A stretch of 64,000 nucleotides of DNA from an uncultured bacterium (GTDB lineage Bacteria; Bacillota; Clostridia; Lachnospirales; Lachnospiraceae), in contig CAMTMP010000021.1 of NCBI GenBank assembly GCA_947073545.1, forward strand, positions 1 to 64,000, given 5' to 3'. The position numbers and the translations under genes were made by a program. This document shows, one piece after another, positions 42,100 to 51,652 of the stretch; position 1 is the first letter of the stretch; every line of letters starts with the position of its first letter. The notes beneath the pieces are model-generated. The model worked only from the letters and a program-made list of their open reading frames with translations, was not told the origin of the DNA and made no database searches.

Positions 42100-44133
42100 T
42101 TAGCTCCTTGTTTTCAGAATTTTCAGCGCGAAATCGCTGCGGTCCAGCGAAAAATTCGGATTGTAATAGGGATCCCCCTTCTCCAGCAGTTCTTTCCACC
42201 GCTCCCGAAACAGCGCCGCTTCTTTCTCGTAGCGTTCGGCGTTTCCCCCGCTTAAGTCTGTCCCCCGGGACGCCGACTCATAGTGATACAGCTCCGCAAA
42301 GGGGGTAAAGACATTTACCCGCCCGGCCTTCCAGGCACGGATGCACAGGTCCACATCATTCAATGCCACGGCAAACGTCTCGTTCAGCCCGCCCAGCTCC
42401 TCATAGAACGCTTTCCGCATCATAAGGCAGGCTCCTGTCACCGCCATCACGTTCTGCGCGTAACACAGACGACCCATATAACCGAGATTTCGATGATCCA
42501 CACGGTAATGGCTGTGCCCCGCCGTCCTGTGCGCGCCAAGCCCCAGAACCACGCCCGCATGCTGGATCGTCCTGTCCTCGTAGTAGAGCTTTGCGCCCAC
42601 CGCGCCCACATCTTTTCTCTGGGCATACATCAGCAGTTCTTCAATCCAGTCCGGTGTTATGACACTTGTGTCGTTATTTAGGAGGAGCACATATTCGCCC
42701 TCCGCCCGGGAAACACCCAGATTATTGATTTTGGAATAGTTAAATTCCCCTTCGTATGTGACAACCCGGATCAACGGATTCTCCTGTATTTGTTTATAAT
42801 AAGAAAAGATTTCCTCCGAGACGCTGTTGTTTTCCACCACAATAATTTCATAGTTGTCGTAGGTGCTGCGCTCCAATATCGAGGTAATGCAGCGCGTCAG
42901 ATCTTCGGGATGATCCTTGTTCGGAATCACTATGGACACCTTCGGATTGCCGAGAATCTCATACTTGATCTGGAAAATCGTCTCAAACGCCTTGGTGGAA
43001 ATGATCTCAAAGTTTTTAAAGCCCTGTGATTTCAGATGGGCCGCCACCGCCCCTTTGGCCGCCTCGATGGCGTAGCTCTTCGCACTGATATCGGAAGCCA
43101 CGCTGCCCGCATGAGACCGCCAATAATACATCAGCTTCGGCACATGCACCACGCACTTGGCACGGGCGGTAAGCCGCAGAATCATGTCATGATCCTGACT
43201 GCCGTCAAACTCGGAGCGGAAAAGCTCCGTGCCGTCTAAAAGCCGTCTCGCAAAAGCGCTGAAATGGCAGATGTAATTGTTTGCCCGCAGATTGTCCGGC
43301 GCATAGTCCGGCTTAAAATGCAGGGTGATCATGTCGTCTATAGTGCCGCTGCCCTTGAAGGTGGCCTCATCACAATAGATATAGTCCGCCCCTTTCTCGC
43401 AGATCACCTTCATGTACTCATAAAGAACGCTCGGATGCAGCACGTCGTCATGGTCGAAAAGCGCGATGTAATTTCCCGAAGACATGGACAGGCAGGCGTT
43501 GGTATTTCCGGAGATACCCTCGTTTTTAGGAAGCTTCTTATACAATATGCGGCAATAGAGGCTGCTGCTGGGGCGAAGATATTGTTTATCTCTCTCCATA
43601 TATTCCCGGCAGACCTGCTCCACATAGGCATGCTCCTCGTCCGACCCGTCCGCCAGACACAGCTCCCAGCCCTCGTATGTCTGGTCCATGACGGACTCGA
43701 TGGCCTGCCGTAAAAACTTCTCCGGCGTATTATAGAGCGGCATAAGAATGCTGAACTTGACCTCTCTGTCAAATTTATGGAGGCGCTGTCTCGCCGCCTC
43801 CGGCAGTTCCGGAAAGCCGGCCGATCCGTGCTGCGCCCTCGCCTGCCGCTCGATCATTTTTGCATTCAGTTTGCGGGCAATCCCCTTGATACTCCCGTAA
43901 TAGCCAAGACGTTCCTTCACCCGGACAAGCTTATGAAACAGCATACGCAGCGGCTTGGATGCGCGCCAGAGAAGACTTCCCTTGAGTCTTGTCAGTTTCC
44001 CCTCCTCCTGCGCCATAATCTGTTCCGCCTCCGAGAGTTTTTGCGTGAGCGCACGGCCCCGGCGTTTCTCTCTGCCGTAGGCTTCCTTATAAAAGCGTAG
44101 CGCTTCTGACTCCGTCATTTCCTTCCGTTCCAT
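42100..44133 (-). CDS. two-domain family 2 glycosyltransferase
   Basis: 677 residues from the ATG at 44133 (AAAGGAG site). The N-terminal helical region (about 1-110) has coiled-coil character. First GT-A domain: VKFSILMPLYNTPEKFLRQA, NTNACLSMSSGNYIALFDHDD, ANNYICHFSAF. Second GT-A domain from about 395: VSIVIPNKDHPEDLTRCI, IVVENNSVSEE, LLLNNDTSVITPDW, ALNDVDLCIRAWKAGR. Bifunctional polymerising transferases with this layout add alternating residues. Paralogous to 38542-39963. It overlaps nothing and lies 71 bp after the next GT. Confidence 0.85.
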   Translation of the reverse strand: MERKEMTESEALRFYKEAYGREKRRGRALTQKLSEAEQIMAQEEGKLTRLKGSLLWRASKPLRMLFHKLVRVKERLGYYGSIKGIARKLNAKMIERQARAQHGSAGFPELPEAARQRLHKFDREVKFSILMPLYNTPEKFLRQAIESVMDQTYEGWELCLADGSDEEHAYVEQVCREYMERDKQYLRPSSSLYCRILYKKLPKNEGISGNTNACLSMSSGNYIALFDHDDVLHPSVLYEYMKVICEKGADYIYCDEATFKGSGTIDDMITLHFKPDYAPDNLRANNYICHFSAFARRLLDGTELFRSEFDGSQDHDMILRLTARAKCVVHVPKLMYYWRSHAGSVASDISAKSYAIEAAKGAVAAHLKSQGFKNFEIISTKAFETIFQIKYEILGNPKVSIVIPNKDHPEDLTRCITSILERSTYDNYEIIVVENNSVSEEIFSYYKQIQENPLIRVVTYEGEFNYSKINNLGVSRAEGEYVLLLNNDTSVITPDWIEELLMYAQRKDVGAVGAKLYYEDRTIQHAGVVLGLGAHRTAGHSHYRVDHRNLGYMGRLCYAQNVMAVTGACLMMRKAFYEELGGLNETFAVALNDVDLCIRAWKAGRVNVFTPFAELYHYESASRGTDLSGGNAERYEKEAALFRERWKELLEKGDPYYNPNFSLDRSDFALKILKTRS

Positions 44134-44204
44134 AGAACTCCTTTCCCTATCACAAAACGCCTCTTCTCCATACCGCAAAACCACCGCTGCGCTTCACAAT
44201 CGTC

Positions 44205-46598
44205 TCACACCCTGAGCGTGCGCTCAGACCATGCCGCAAAGCAGATCCCCTCTTCTGTCCCGTCTGCCGCTTCCGCGTCTGCCAGCATACCGACCCGGTA
44301 CTCTCCCTGTACCAGCTCCTCCCGCCGCAGGCGCAGCACAAAACCAGCCAATCCGATATGTTTCTCCTCCGGCAGAATTGCCTCCACATCCGCCCTGTGC
44401 CAGTCCGCCGGAACTGCCAGATAACCCGCGCCGTCCGCTCTCTGTAAAATCACTTTACGGCAAAAAGCCGCGTTGTCGGCTCCGGAGATATAGCTCCATC
44501 CCATAATCCACACAATGTCCGGCTCGTCCGCCAAAATCTTATGCTGCGGTTCGGCCAGATCCACGGTGAGCCGCAGTATGCCCGGCCCGGCCTTTTTCAG
44601 CAGCCTGCGCAGGGACGATTTCGAAACAAACGAGGCCTCCTGCACGCAGAGATGATCTTCGTAAGGAAACTTATAATTACACATGTAATTTGACGCGTTG
44701 TCAATCAAATCAACATGGTAAAAAGGGTCTTTTCCGCGAAGTTTCGGATGTTTTTGGTAAAGCGTCTCCTTCTCTGCAAGCAGCCTTTCCCATTTTCCCT
44801 CGTTCTGCTCATCGAGACCGCGGCTTAAGGATTCGTGGTGCCAGAGAATCGCGTCGTTTCTCTGTACATTGACGTAGCCCGCCTCCAACAGCTTAAAGCA
44901 GAAATCCACATCGTTGTAGGCCACCGGCAGATTCTCGTCCAGACCGCCCACTTTCTCATACTTCTTCCGCGACACCATCAGACAGGCCGCCGTCACCGCC
45001 GCCACATTATAGGTGACCCGGTTTCTCCCGAAATAATAGTCTTCCTCGTCGGGAAACGTAATCAGTTTATGGGAAGGCCCTATTTTCAGATTGGTAACAC
45101 CCGCGTGCTGGATCTTTTCCGAACCCGCATACCACAGCTTCGCGCCGACGGCTCCCACATGAGGCAGAAGCGCCTGTCCCGCCATGCGTTCCAGCCAGCT
45201 TCCCTCAATAATTTCTATATCATCGTTCATGAGAAGAATCAGGTCTCCCTTCGCCCTCTTCTCACCCAGATTGCACATTTTGGAAAAATCAAAAGGCATC
45301 GGCTCATAAATATAGGTAAAACCATAGAGTTTCTGCAGCGCCTCCACTTTTTCCCGGTTTACCTCACTGCTCCCGTTATCCACCACAATCCACTCATAAA
45401 AGCGGTACCGCGTCTTTTCCTTAAAGGATCGAAGACATTTCTCCAGCACTTCAGGATGGTCTTTGGACGGAATGATCACGGACACCACGCGATGCGGCGC
45501 AATCGCCGTATTTTCACTGCCCGACCGGGTACACCGCTCCGTGCCGGAAACGGAAGTGTCGTAGAGCAGGTGGTAAATATCCGGGTCTGCCCCCTGCCGC
45601 AGCGTACCGCGGCCGCCTCTGCGCATCAGCATGTCTTCCTTGAGCGTCACATAGGCGCTAGAGGCGCCGATCAGAAAACGTCCCTCCGCAAGCTCCTTTT
45701 TCAGGCTCTTCTGAACCACGGAAAACTGTTCCCTTGGCGAAAGGGTTTCCATGCCCGCAGCGTCTCCCTCCGGCATCCGGTACCTCCTGTGATAAAGTAT
45801 GGCATCCAGATGACCGATGGCCTCTCTCCTTCTTCTGAAGTACCCCTGCGAAAGTTCCTCGATCTCCTCCTCCAGCCGCAGACACAGCTCGTAAAAGCCC
45901 AGATCGGGGTCTTTCATGCTCACGGCCCGGTAACTCATGCTGTCGAGCACGCCGACCCGAACCGCCACAAAATGCCCCCAATACTGGATCGCAAGAAGGG
46001 TGTCCGGGGAATAAGCCGGTTTCAGCCACGGCTCCATCCGCCAGGTCAGTTCCTCCCAATAAAAATCCTCATCCGCATAGGCCAGAAGACACGCGCCGTT
46101 CTTTTCAAAAAAACCGCGCACTTCGGAAAACACATGGGGCGCAAGCAGGCCGTCTCCATAAGTCAGAATACGAATGTCCGACTCCGGCACCGCAAGTTCC
46201 CGAAACCCACGCACCACAATCGGTTCCGGCGAATTAATAACATCTGTATTTTTATCCTCACAGGCCGCAATCCATTGCAGATAGGGATTGGACTGCCGCC
46301 AGAGAGTCTCCTCATACGCCTGTCTTCTCTCCTCCGAAACCTGAATTTTTGACAAGCTCTCCTCCGAAGCCGCCGTGCCTCTCATACGGCGTACCGCGCT
46401 GCGCAGAGGCGCCGACACTTTCGCCGCCATCCTGTATAACGGATTGGCGCAGATACGGTTCAGATTATCCCGCAGATCCGCCTGCCGCCTTTCCGCATCC
46501 GCAATGCGTCCGGCCATCTGGGTATTCTTTTTTCGTTCTTCCTCATAGGCCGCCATGTAATAGGCTGCCCAGTCAAAACGTTTTTTCTGAATGCTCAT
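44205..46598 (-). CDS. large family 2 glycosyltransferase
   Basis: 797 residues. A coiled-coil-like start (residues 1-60) and a degenerate GT-like region (about 110-330, with PWLKPAYSPDTLLAIQYWGHF) precede a full GT-A domain: VSVIIPSKDHPEVLEKCLRSF, IVVDNGSSEVNREK, LLMNDDIEIIEGSWLERMAG, YNDVDFCFKLLEAGYVNV. The C-terminal 170 residues are a beta-rich accessory domain. The ATG at 46598 overlaps the TGA of the methyltransferase-kinase gene (TGATG), so the two are translated together. The partner context suggests work on the same acceptor end of the chain. Confidence 0.82.
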   Translation of the reverse strand: MSIQKKRFDWAAYYMAAYEEERKKNTQMAGRIADAERRQADLRDNLNRICANPLYRMAAKVSAPLRSAVRRMRGTAASEESLSKIQVSEERRQAYEETLWRQSNPYLQWIAACEDKNTDVINSPEPIVVRGFRELAVPESDIRILTYGDGLLAPHVFSEVRGFFEKNGACLLAYADEDFYWEELTWRMEPWLKPAYSPDTLLAIQYWGHFVAVRVGVLDSMSYRAVSMKDPDLGFYELCLRLEEEIEELSQGYFRRRREAIGHLDAILYHRRYRMPEGDAAGMETLSPREQFSVVQKSLKKELAEGRFLIGASSAYVTLKEDMLMRRGGRGTLRQGADPDIYHLLYDTSVSGTERCTRSGSENTAIAPHRVVSVIIPSKDHPEVLEKCLRSFKEKTRYRFYEWIVVDNGSSEVNREKVEALQKLYGFTYIYEPMPFDFSKMCNLGEKRAKGDLILLMNDDIEIIEGSWLERMAGQALLPHVGAVGAKLWYAGSEKIQHAGVTNLKIGPSHKLITFPDEEDYYFGRNRVTYNVAAVTAACLMVSRKKYEKVGGLDENLPVAYNDVDFCFKLLEAGYVNVQRNDAILWHHESLSRGLDEQNEGKWERLLAEKETLYQKHPKLRGKDPFYHVDLIDNASNYMCNYKFPYEDHLCVQEASFVSKSSLRRLLKKAGPGILRLTVDLAEPQHKILADEPDIVWIMGWSYISGADNAAFCRKVILQRADGAGYLAVPADWHRADVEAILPEEKHIGLAGFVLRLRREELVQGEYRVGMLADAEAADGTEEGICFAAWSERTLRV

Positions 46599-48742
46599 CA
46601 GCTAAACAACCCTCTTTTCTGCAAATGTTTCATGGTTTCCGGCGGCATCGCGGTCACTTCCATAACCGCCTCCAGTCGATTCTCCTCCTCAGAGTGCAGT
46701 CCCCAGAGAGAGAGGGTAATGTTCGGATCATCTGTAGGAAAAGCATACGTATCTTCTCCGATTTTAAACCCGTTCATCTGAAGCTGTTTCCCTTTCAGTG
46801 GAATTTCAACGCCGTTCCACGCGATTCTTCTGATATAAATCAGACAGGCACGACTGCCCGGATCGATTCTCACCGCGCTTCTTCCCCTTGCGATACGCAC
46901 GGAGAGCTCCACCGTTCCTTCCCCGGTGCGCAAAACCTGTTCGCCGTCCTCCTCCGGGAAAAAGGACTGCTCCTCGCGAAACCCCTTCCCCGTGTCTTCA
47001 TAAATCTGTATACGGCTGGCCGCAGGCTTATTTCGCAGCCCCTCGCAGAAATCCGTAAGCGTGTAAACCGGCTGGCCGATCGCCTCCCGGATCTCCGCCA
47101 TGGAAAGACGCTTCCCCGTCACATATTTTTGAAACTTCATTTCCTGTCTGCGGTACTGCTGCGCCTCGGCAGGTTCGATTTTTAGTTTTTCCATTATTAA
47201 ATCCGGATTTAATTTATTTCTTTTCTCATCCTCGAGGAGATAACAGTACAGCGCACGGAATGCAATTTCCCTCGTCTCAACAGTCTTGTCGAAAGTCCAT
47301 TCACAATCGATTAGTCCCCATTTTTCTTGATTCAAATAACGGTCGATATCACTTTTTTGACTTCCGGCCTCCTTTTCATCACAGATGTTACTTCCTTGAG
47401 GAATCAGTAGATTGGCAAAAATCAGATCGTAATCTGCAATCTCCTTCTCCTCCCCCCAAGAGATCCTTTTCAGATACTCGTCAAAGAGACGGTGAAAGCC
47501 TTCCGGATCATTTTTCTCCAGACACTCATCAAGAATTTCTTCCAGTGTTCTGCCTTCTAAAAATTTAATCGTGATATAAGGCGCTCCGTCCGCCGCTCTT
47601 TCCAGCTTACACGCATTGACCTCCAAAAGGCTTCCCTCATACCGCTCGGCCAGCTTTTCACAGGCTAAAGCCGTGGCTTCTATATGCTTCCACGCATTTT
47701 TCGATAACGGGTGCTTCTCTATTATTCTGCCGAATCCCGTACCTCTCTGCAAGGTTTTAATCTGAAATTCTTCCTTTCTGTCATTGGAATACTTCACATA
47801 TTCCTCTGACAAGGCCGGCCCTAAGAGGAGCATATAGGAATTGGAAAAGAGAGGAAACTGTCCTTCCTTCAAAACCGCATCGAACACCTTCTTTTCATCG
47901 AAGAGCTGTATGCGGTCTCTGTCAAAATTACGCCCGTTATTCGATAATTCTCCACGTTTCGGCAGTCTCCTGTCGGAATAGAGCGTCGTCATAAACTTAT
48001 AATCCGGATAGGGGTAATACATCTGTATCTCCGAAAAGCCGCAGCGTTTCGCGATTGTCACCAGTCCGTCCCTCGTAAAGGTGCGCACCACACCGCCCTC
48101 CGGATAATCCTCAATCCCCCCGAAATAGGTACCCAGATGATCTTCTCTGCACCCTGCCCAATACTTTAATCCAAACTTATTTTCTATGGCAATTGCGATA
48201 TGTCCCCCGGGCTTCAAGTGCTTTTTTATAATGCGCAGGAAATCGTCATATGGCATATTTGAGTCGATATAAGCCTGCGCATACTCAAAGACCCCGATCA
48301 GACAGATGAAGTCGTAATCGTCCGGCAGATCCGGCTCTACATCCTGAAAGTTCCCCACATGGATGGTCACATTGCCCGCCTCCATATGACGGTAGGCATT
48401 TATCATGCTGCGCTTTTTCGAAAGCTCCACACATGTCACTTCCCCGGCCCGCCTCGACAAGGCTCCCGTGATCGCGCCGCAGCCCGATCCGACCTCCAGC
48501 ACCTTCATGGCCCGGTTGAGGGGCAGCCACTCCACTATATTTTCCCGAAGCGGGGAGAGGTGATACAGGATTTCCCAGCTCTTCCTCTCCTCGATGATCT
48601 TCCGATACTCCACCTCCGCATATTCTCTCGTTATCGCAAGGAGCTCATCCTCAATCTCACCGTCACAATACAGGTCTTCTCCGGGATATTTTGTTAAATC
48701 TATTTTTATTTTTCCAATTTGTTCCATTTTATCTTCCGGCAT
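46598..48742 (-). CDS. fused methyltransferase-kinase, WbdD-like chain terminator candidate
   Basis: 714 residues, cytoplasmic. N-terminal class I SAM methyltransferase (about 50-260) with motif I VLEVGSGCGAITGAL at 81-95 and acidic E106 at the end of beta-2. A kinase-like domain (about 315-500) has a small-lobe pattern near 325-400, a catalytic-loop-like DYDLIFAN with D439 and N444, and a metal-site LIDCEW with D479, E481. The C-terminal part has a helical segment, then a beta-rich domain. The order methyltransferase, kinase, C-terminal extension is that of E. coli O9a WbdD, which phosphorylates and methylates the chain end to stop growth. It lies beside wzt. The kinase assignment is by motif reading. 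Confidence 0.65.
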   Translation of the reverse strand: MPEDKMEQIGKIKIDLTKYPGEDLYCDGEIEDELLAITREYAEVEYRKIIEERKSWEILYHLSPLRENIVEWLPLNRAMKVLEVGSGCGAITGALSRRAGEVTCVELSKKRSMINAYRHMEAGNVTIHVGNFQDVEPDLPDDYDFICLIGVFEYAQAYIDSNMPYDDFLRIIKKHLKPGGHIAIAIENKFGLKYWAGCREDHLGTYFGGIEDYPEGGVVRTFTRDGLVTIAKRCGFSEIQMYYPYPDYKFMTTLYSDRRLPKRGELSNNGRNFDRDRIQLFDEKKVFDAVLKEGQFPLFSNSYMLLLGPALSEEYVKYSNDRKEEFQIKTLQRGTGFGRIIEKHPLSKNAWKHIEATALACEKLAERYEGSLLEVNACKLERAADGAPYITIKFLEGRTLEEILDECLEKNDPEGFHRLFDEYLKRISWGEEKEIADYDLIFANLLIPQGSNICDEKEAGSQKSDIDRYLNQEKWGLIDCEWTFDKTVETREIAFRALYCYLLEDEKRNKLNPDLIMEKLKIEPAEAQQYRRQEMKFQKYVTGKRLSMAEIREAIGQPVYTLTDFCEGLRNKPAASRIQIYEDTGKGFREEQSFFPEEDGEQVLRTGEGTVELSVRIARGRSAVRIDPGSRACLIYIRRIAWNGVEIPLKGKQLQMNGFKIGEDTYAFPTDDPNITLSLWGLHSEEENRLEAVMEVTAMPPETMKHLQKRGLFS

Positions 48743-48911
48743 GTCCTGTTCCTTCCCATCCGAAGCTGTAGGATCTTTTTCCCTTTTGTTTTACCTGTTT
48801 CTCCAAAATCCTCTTAAAATCTAATTTTATACCGCACGATATTTTATTTCCTTCATAAAATAACATATTTTTTCTAATTGCCCCACCAGCCCGCAATCCA
48901 CACACGGCCAT
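48729..48911 (-). CDS. possible 60-residue small ORF before the methyltransferase-kinase
   Basis: ATG at 48911 after AAGGAAAG, basic protein, ending 14 bp inside the next gene. The 313-bp gap here is otherwise AT-rich, with AAATATGTTATTTTAT occurring twice (about 48856-48872 and 49009-49025, minus-strand reading). It may be a coupled small protein or chance; no family recognised. Confidence 0.25.
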   Translation of the reverse strand: MAVCGLRAGGAIRKNMLFYEGNKISCGIKLDFKRILEKQVKQKGKRSYSFGWEGTGHAGR

Positions 48912-49055
48912 TTCTTTCCTTAAATCCTGTTTATATCTTCCGATTCACAGTCGCTTCGCTTTCCTGCTTCTCCCGCTTCCACTTCTTGCTGCCAGCGCGG
49001 TATTTCGATAAAATAACATATTTATTTTAGATTATTTTAACAAAATCCCGGTCTG

Positions 49056-50384
49056 CTATTTAACGGTAACTTTCGAATTCATGTCGTAGAACCCCACCGT
49101 ATCTTTATCGGAAATTACCGTCACACTCATCACATCGTATAGCCTGTGATACACCGTGAAATCATCTTCCTCATATCCGGTGACCCCCAGAGAGAGCAGA
49201 TACTCTCCTCCCTGCAGATTCATATCCTGTGTAAAAGTAATCTCCTTCGTCTCCCCGGCCTCCACGGACTCCAGAAACGCCTTCTCAAACATCGTATTGG
49301 TGCCCGTAATCTCCGTTCCGCGCACCGTTTTGATGGTAAACGCGAAAATCGGCGCGGCAACCCGCTCCGTCATCACTACACGCATATGAATGGTGAACGC
49401 GCTTCCCTTTAAAATAGTGGAAGTTCTCGTCCCCTTTTCGTCCGTTATATAGTATTCCGTAATCTGCGCCTTTTTAGAACCATACTCCAGAAGATCGGGA
49501 TTTTCGGTACATCCTATCCCCTTGTTTTCGCCCGTTTCTCCCTGCTGTTGTCCTTCCAACTTGCTGCCGTCTACGCCTTTCGCCGCCATTGCACGAAGCT
49601 GCTCGTCGTCAAGCAGACGCTCGACTTCCGATTCGGGCGGCGTATACTGTCCCACCAAAACCTGCTTATAAGTGTCAATCATTTTCTTTGGCGCGCCCTC
49701 TCCCAGCTTAACGCCCTGATTTAGCAGCACCACACGGTCACAGTACTTGCTGATACTGCTCAGATCATGGCTGACAAACACAATCGTCTTGCCCATCGCC
49801 TTAAACTCTTCAAACTTGTGGTAACATTTTGCCTGAAAAAAGACATCGCCCACCGAAAGTGCCTCGTCTACAATGAGAATCTCCGGATCGATATTGATGG
49901 CAACCGCAAAAGCCAGCCGCACGAACATGCCGCTGGAATAGGTTTTGGCCGGCTGATACACATAGTCCCCTATATCCGCAAAGGCCAGAATCTCATCCAT
50001 CTTCCGGTCAATCTCCTTTTGGGAAAACCCGATCATCGTACCGTTCAAATATATATTTTCTATGCCGTTATATTCCATATTAAATCCGGCGCCCAGCTCC
50101 AGCAGGGCGGAAATGCGTCCGTTGACCTCCACATCTCCCGCCGTAGCAGATAGAACACCTGTTATTATTTTCAGAATCGTGGATTTCCCGGAACCATTGG
50201 TACCGATAATCCCCACACACTCCCCCTGCCTTATGGTCATATTGACCCCTTTTAAGGCACGGTGCTCCGTGTGGTGCTTTCCCCGCCCGATATGCAGCGC
50301 CTCTCTGAGTCTGTCCGAGGGCCTGTCATAGAGCTTATACACTTTTTCCAAATCCGTGACCTTAATCGCGATATCATTTTCCAT
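49056..50384 (-). CDS. wzt: polysaccharide ABC exporter ATPase with C-terminal Wzt domain
   Basis: Energises export of the finished polymer; 442 residues. The ATPase domain (1-240) has Walker A GTNGSGKST, signature YSSGMFVRLAFAVA, Walker B ILIVDEALSVGD and switch His in VFVSHD. A Gln/Gly-rich linker follows (about 255-295), then a C-terminal beta-sandwich (about 300-442) like the Wzt-C domain that binds the modified end of O9a/O8 chains in E. coli. The ATPases of teichoic-acid exporters usually lack this type of domain or have a different one. GAGGAA site before the ATG at 50384. Upstream of it lies the repeat-rich 190-bp gap after wzm. Confidence 0.9.
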   Translation of the reverse strand: MENDIAIKVTDLEKVYKLYDRPSDRLREALHIGRGKHHTEHRALKGVNMTIRQGECVGIIGTNGSGKSTILKIITGVLSATAGDVEVNGRISALLELGAGFNMEYNGIENIYLNGTMIGFSQKEIDRKMDEILAFADIGDYVYQPAKTYSSGMFVRLAFAVAINIDPEILIVDEALSVGDVFFQAKCYHKFEEFKAMGKTIVFVSHDLSSISKYCDRVVLLNQGVKLGEGAPKKMIDTYKQVLVGQYTPPESEVERLLDDEQLRAMAAKGVDGSKLEGQQQGETGENKGIGCTENPDLLEYGSKKAQITEYYITDEKGTRTSTILKGSAFTIHMRVVMTERVAAPIFAFTIKTVRGTEITGTNTMFEKAFLESVEAGETKEITFTQDMNLQGGEYLLSLGVTGYEEDDFTVYHRLYDVMSVTVISDKDTVGFYDMNSKVTVK

Positions 50385-50574
50385 TACTTATTTCCTCATG
50401 TTTTTATGCGCATTATCGCAGCTCTTATCCGCGCTTATTCCACCTTTTCTTATGCGCATTGCCGCAGCTCGAATCCGCTTTGCTCCTTCTCGCTCGCAGG
50501 CTGTCGCCCTGTTTCATTCCACAGTTACGCCGAGGCTGCGTAGCAGTCCTCGTGATCGAGCTTGCTCGATCGGC
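50385..50574 (-). repeat. repeat- and hairpin-rich gap between wzm and wzt
   Basis: Two 29-bp direct repeats (50404-50432 and 50450-50478; 25 of 29 identical; each contains ATGCGCAT) and two adjacent hairpins: CGAGGCTGC/GCAGTCCTCG (50531-50552) and GATCGAGC/GCTCGATC (50554-50571). None has a T-run. The gap is unusual because wzm and wzt are normally tightly coupled. It may tune the ratio of the two subunits or be an inserted repeat. Confidence 0.5.
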
Positions 50575-51609
50575 TTATAGCACGTCCGCAAAATGACTGC
50601 GCAGTCTTCTGAATACCAGCGTCCCGATACAAAACATACTAATCGTGAAGATCCAAAAGTAAGTGGATGAGTAAAAGTGCTCCCAAAACCATTCTTCCTC
50701 AAAGATCGCGCTCCGGTAGCCGTTTACGATATATACAAGCGGATTCAGCTTAAAGAGCGTCTTCATGTTATCGCTTGGAAGCATCTTGATATTCCACATG
50801 ATGGGGGTTGCCCACATACCGATCTGGAGCGCAATGCTGATCACCTGCTGCAAATCCCTGATAAAAACTACCAGCGCGCTGGTCAGATAACTCAGCGCCA
50901 GCACGAAGAAAATCAGACACAGGCTGTAATAGAGAAGCTGTATGGTGTAAATGGTGGGCACATAGCCGTAGCACACCGCCACCACCAGCAGAATGCACAC
51001 GAAAAACACATGGATAAAGGTGGCCGCTATCACCTTGATAATCGGCAGAATGCTGATGTTAAACACAACCTTCTTGACCAGATAGGTGTACTCCACAAGC
51101 GCCATCGTCCCTTGAGAAATCGCCTCCGAGAAATAAAACCATGGCACCAGCCCGGCCATCAGATACAGTACGTAGGGCGGTGTTTCGCCATCTGCTGCCA
51201 CAAACTCCACCCTCGCCTGAAACACTTTATCAAACACAATCCAGTACATCAGCACCGTCACCACGGGCTGCGCCAGCGCCCACACCATTCCCAGATAGGA
51301 ACCTGCGTAACGTTTCTTAAAGTCATTTTTCGCCAGTTTCCAGATCAACCCCCTGCTCTGAAAAAGTTCCACCGGAATGGTCACAATCCGGTCATAGTAT
51401 ATCGTAAACATGATGCAGGTAAAGGTTAACAGTACGCAGCCGCTGACTTTCTTCATCCGCTCCGTCACCTGATCCGCCAACGGATTATGGTGCAGAATCA
51501 GCACAGAGGCCAAAAGCAGACCAAGCCCCCAGAATATCGCTATCGCCGCGGACTTCGGAAATACTTTCTTCTTTGTGAAATTTTTCTCTGTCTGCCTGTT
51601 TTCGCTCAT
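50575..51609 (-). CDS. wzm: polysaccharide ABC exporter permease
   Basis: Channel-forming half of the exporter, 344 residues from the ATG at 51609; the open frame further upstream overlaps rmlC and is not part of the gene. The N-terminal 90 residues hold two extra membrane helices (residues 18-70) before the usual ABC-2 permease core of six helices (from about residue 90: WKLAKNDFKKRYAGSYLGMVWALAQPV). Wzm proteins are often about 260 residues, so this one carries an N-terminal addition of about 80 residues. Paired with wzt. Confidence 0.88.
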   Translation of the reverse strand: MSENRQTEKNFTKKKVFPKSAAIAIFWGLGLLLASVLILHHNPLADQVTERMKKVSGCVLLTFTCIMFTIYYDRIVTIPVELFQSRGLIWKLAKNDFKKRYAGSYLGMVWALAQPVVTVLMYWIVFDKVFQARVEFVAADGETPPYVLYLMAGLVPWFYFSEAISQGTMALVEYTYLVKKVVFNISILPIIKVIAATFIHVFFVCILLVVAVCYGYVPTIYTIQLLYYSLCLIFFVLALSYLTSALVVFIRDLQQVISIALQIGMWATPIMWNIKMLPSDNMKTLFKLNPLVYIVNGYRSAIFEEEWFWEHFYSSTYFWIFTISMFCIGTLVFRRLRSHFADVL

Positions 51610-51652
51610 ATCTTTTGCCTTCTTCAATTTCAGATGCCTCTTTTGGGCATCC

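Noticed and set aside
44835-46352. 505-codon plus-strand frame
   Set aside because: Antisense to a well-supported glycosyltransferase; no recognisable motifs or ribosome site.
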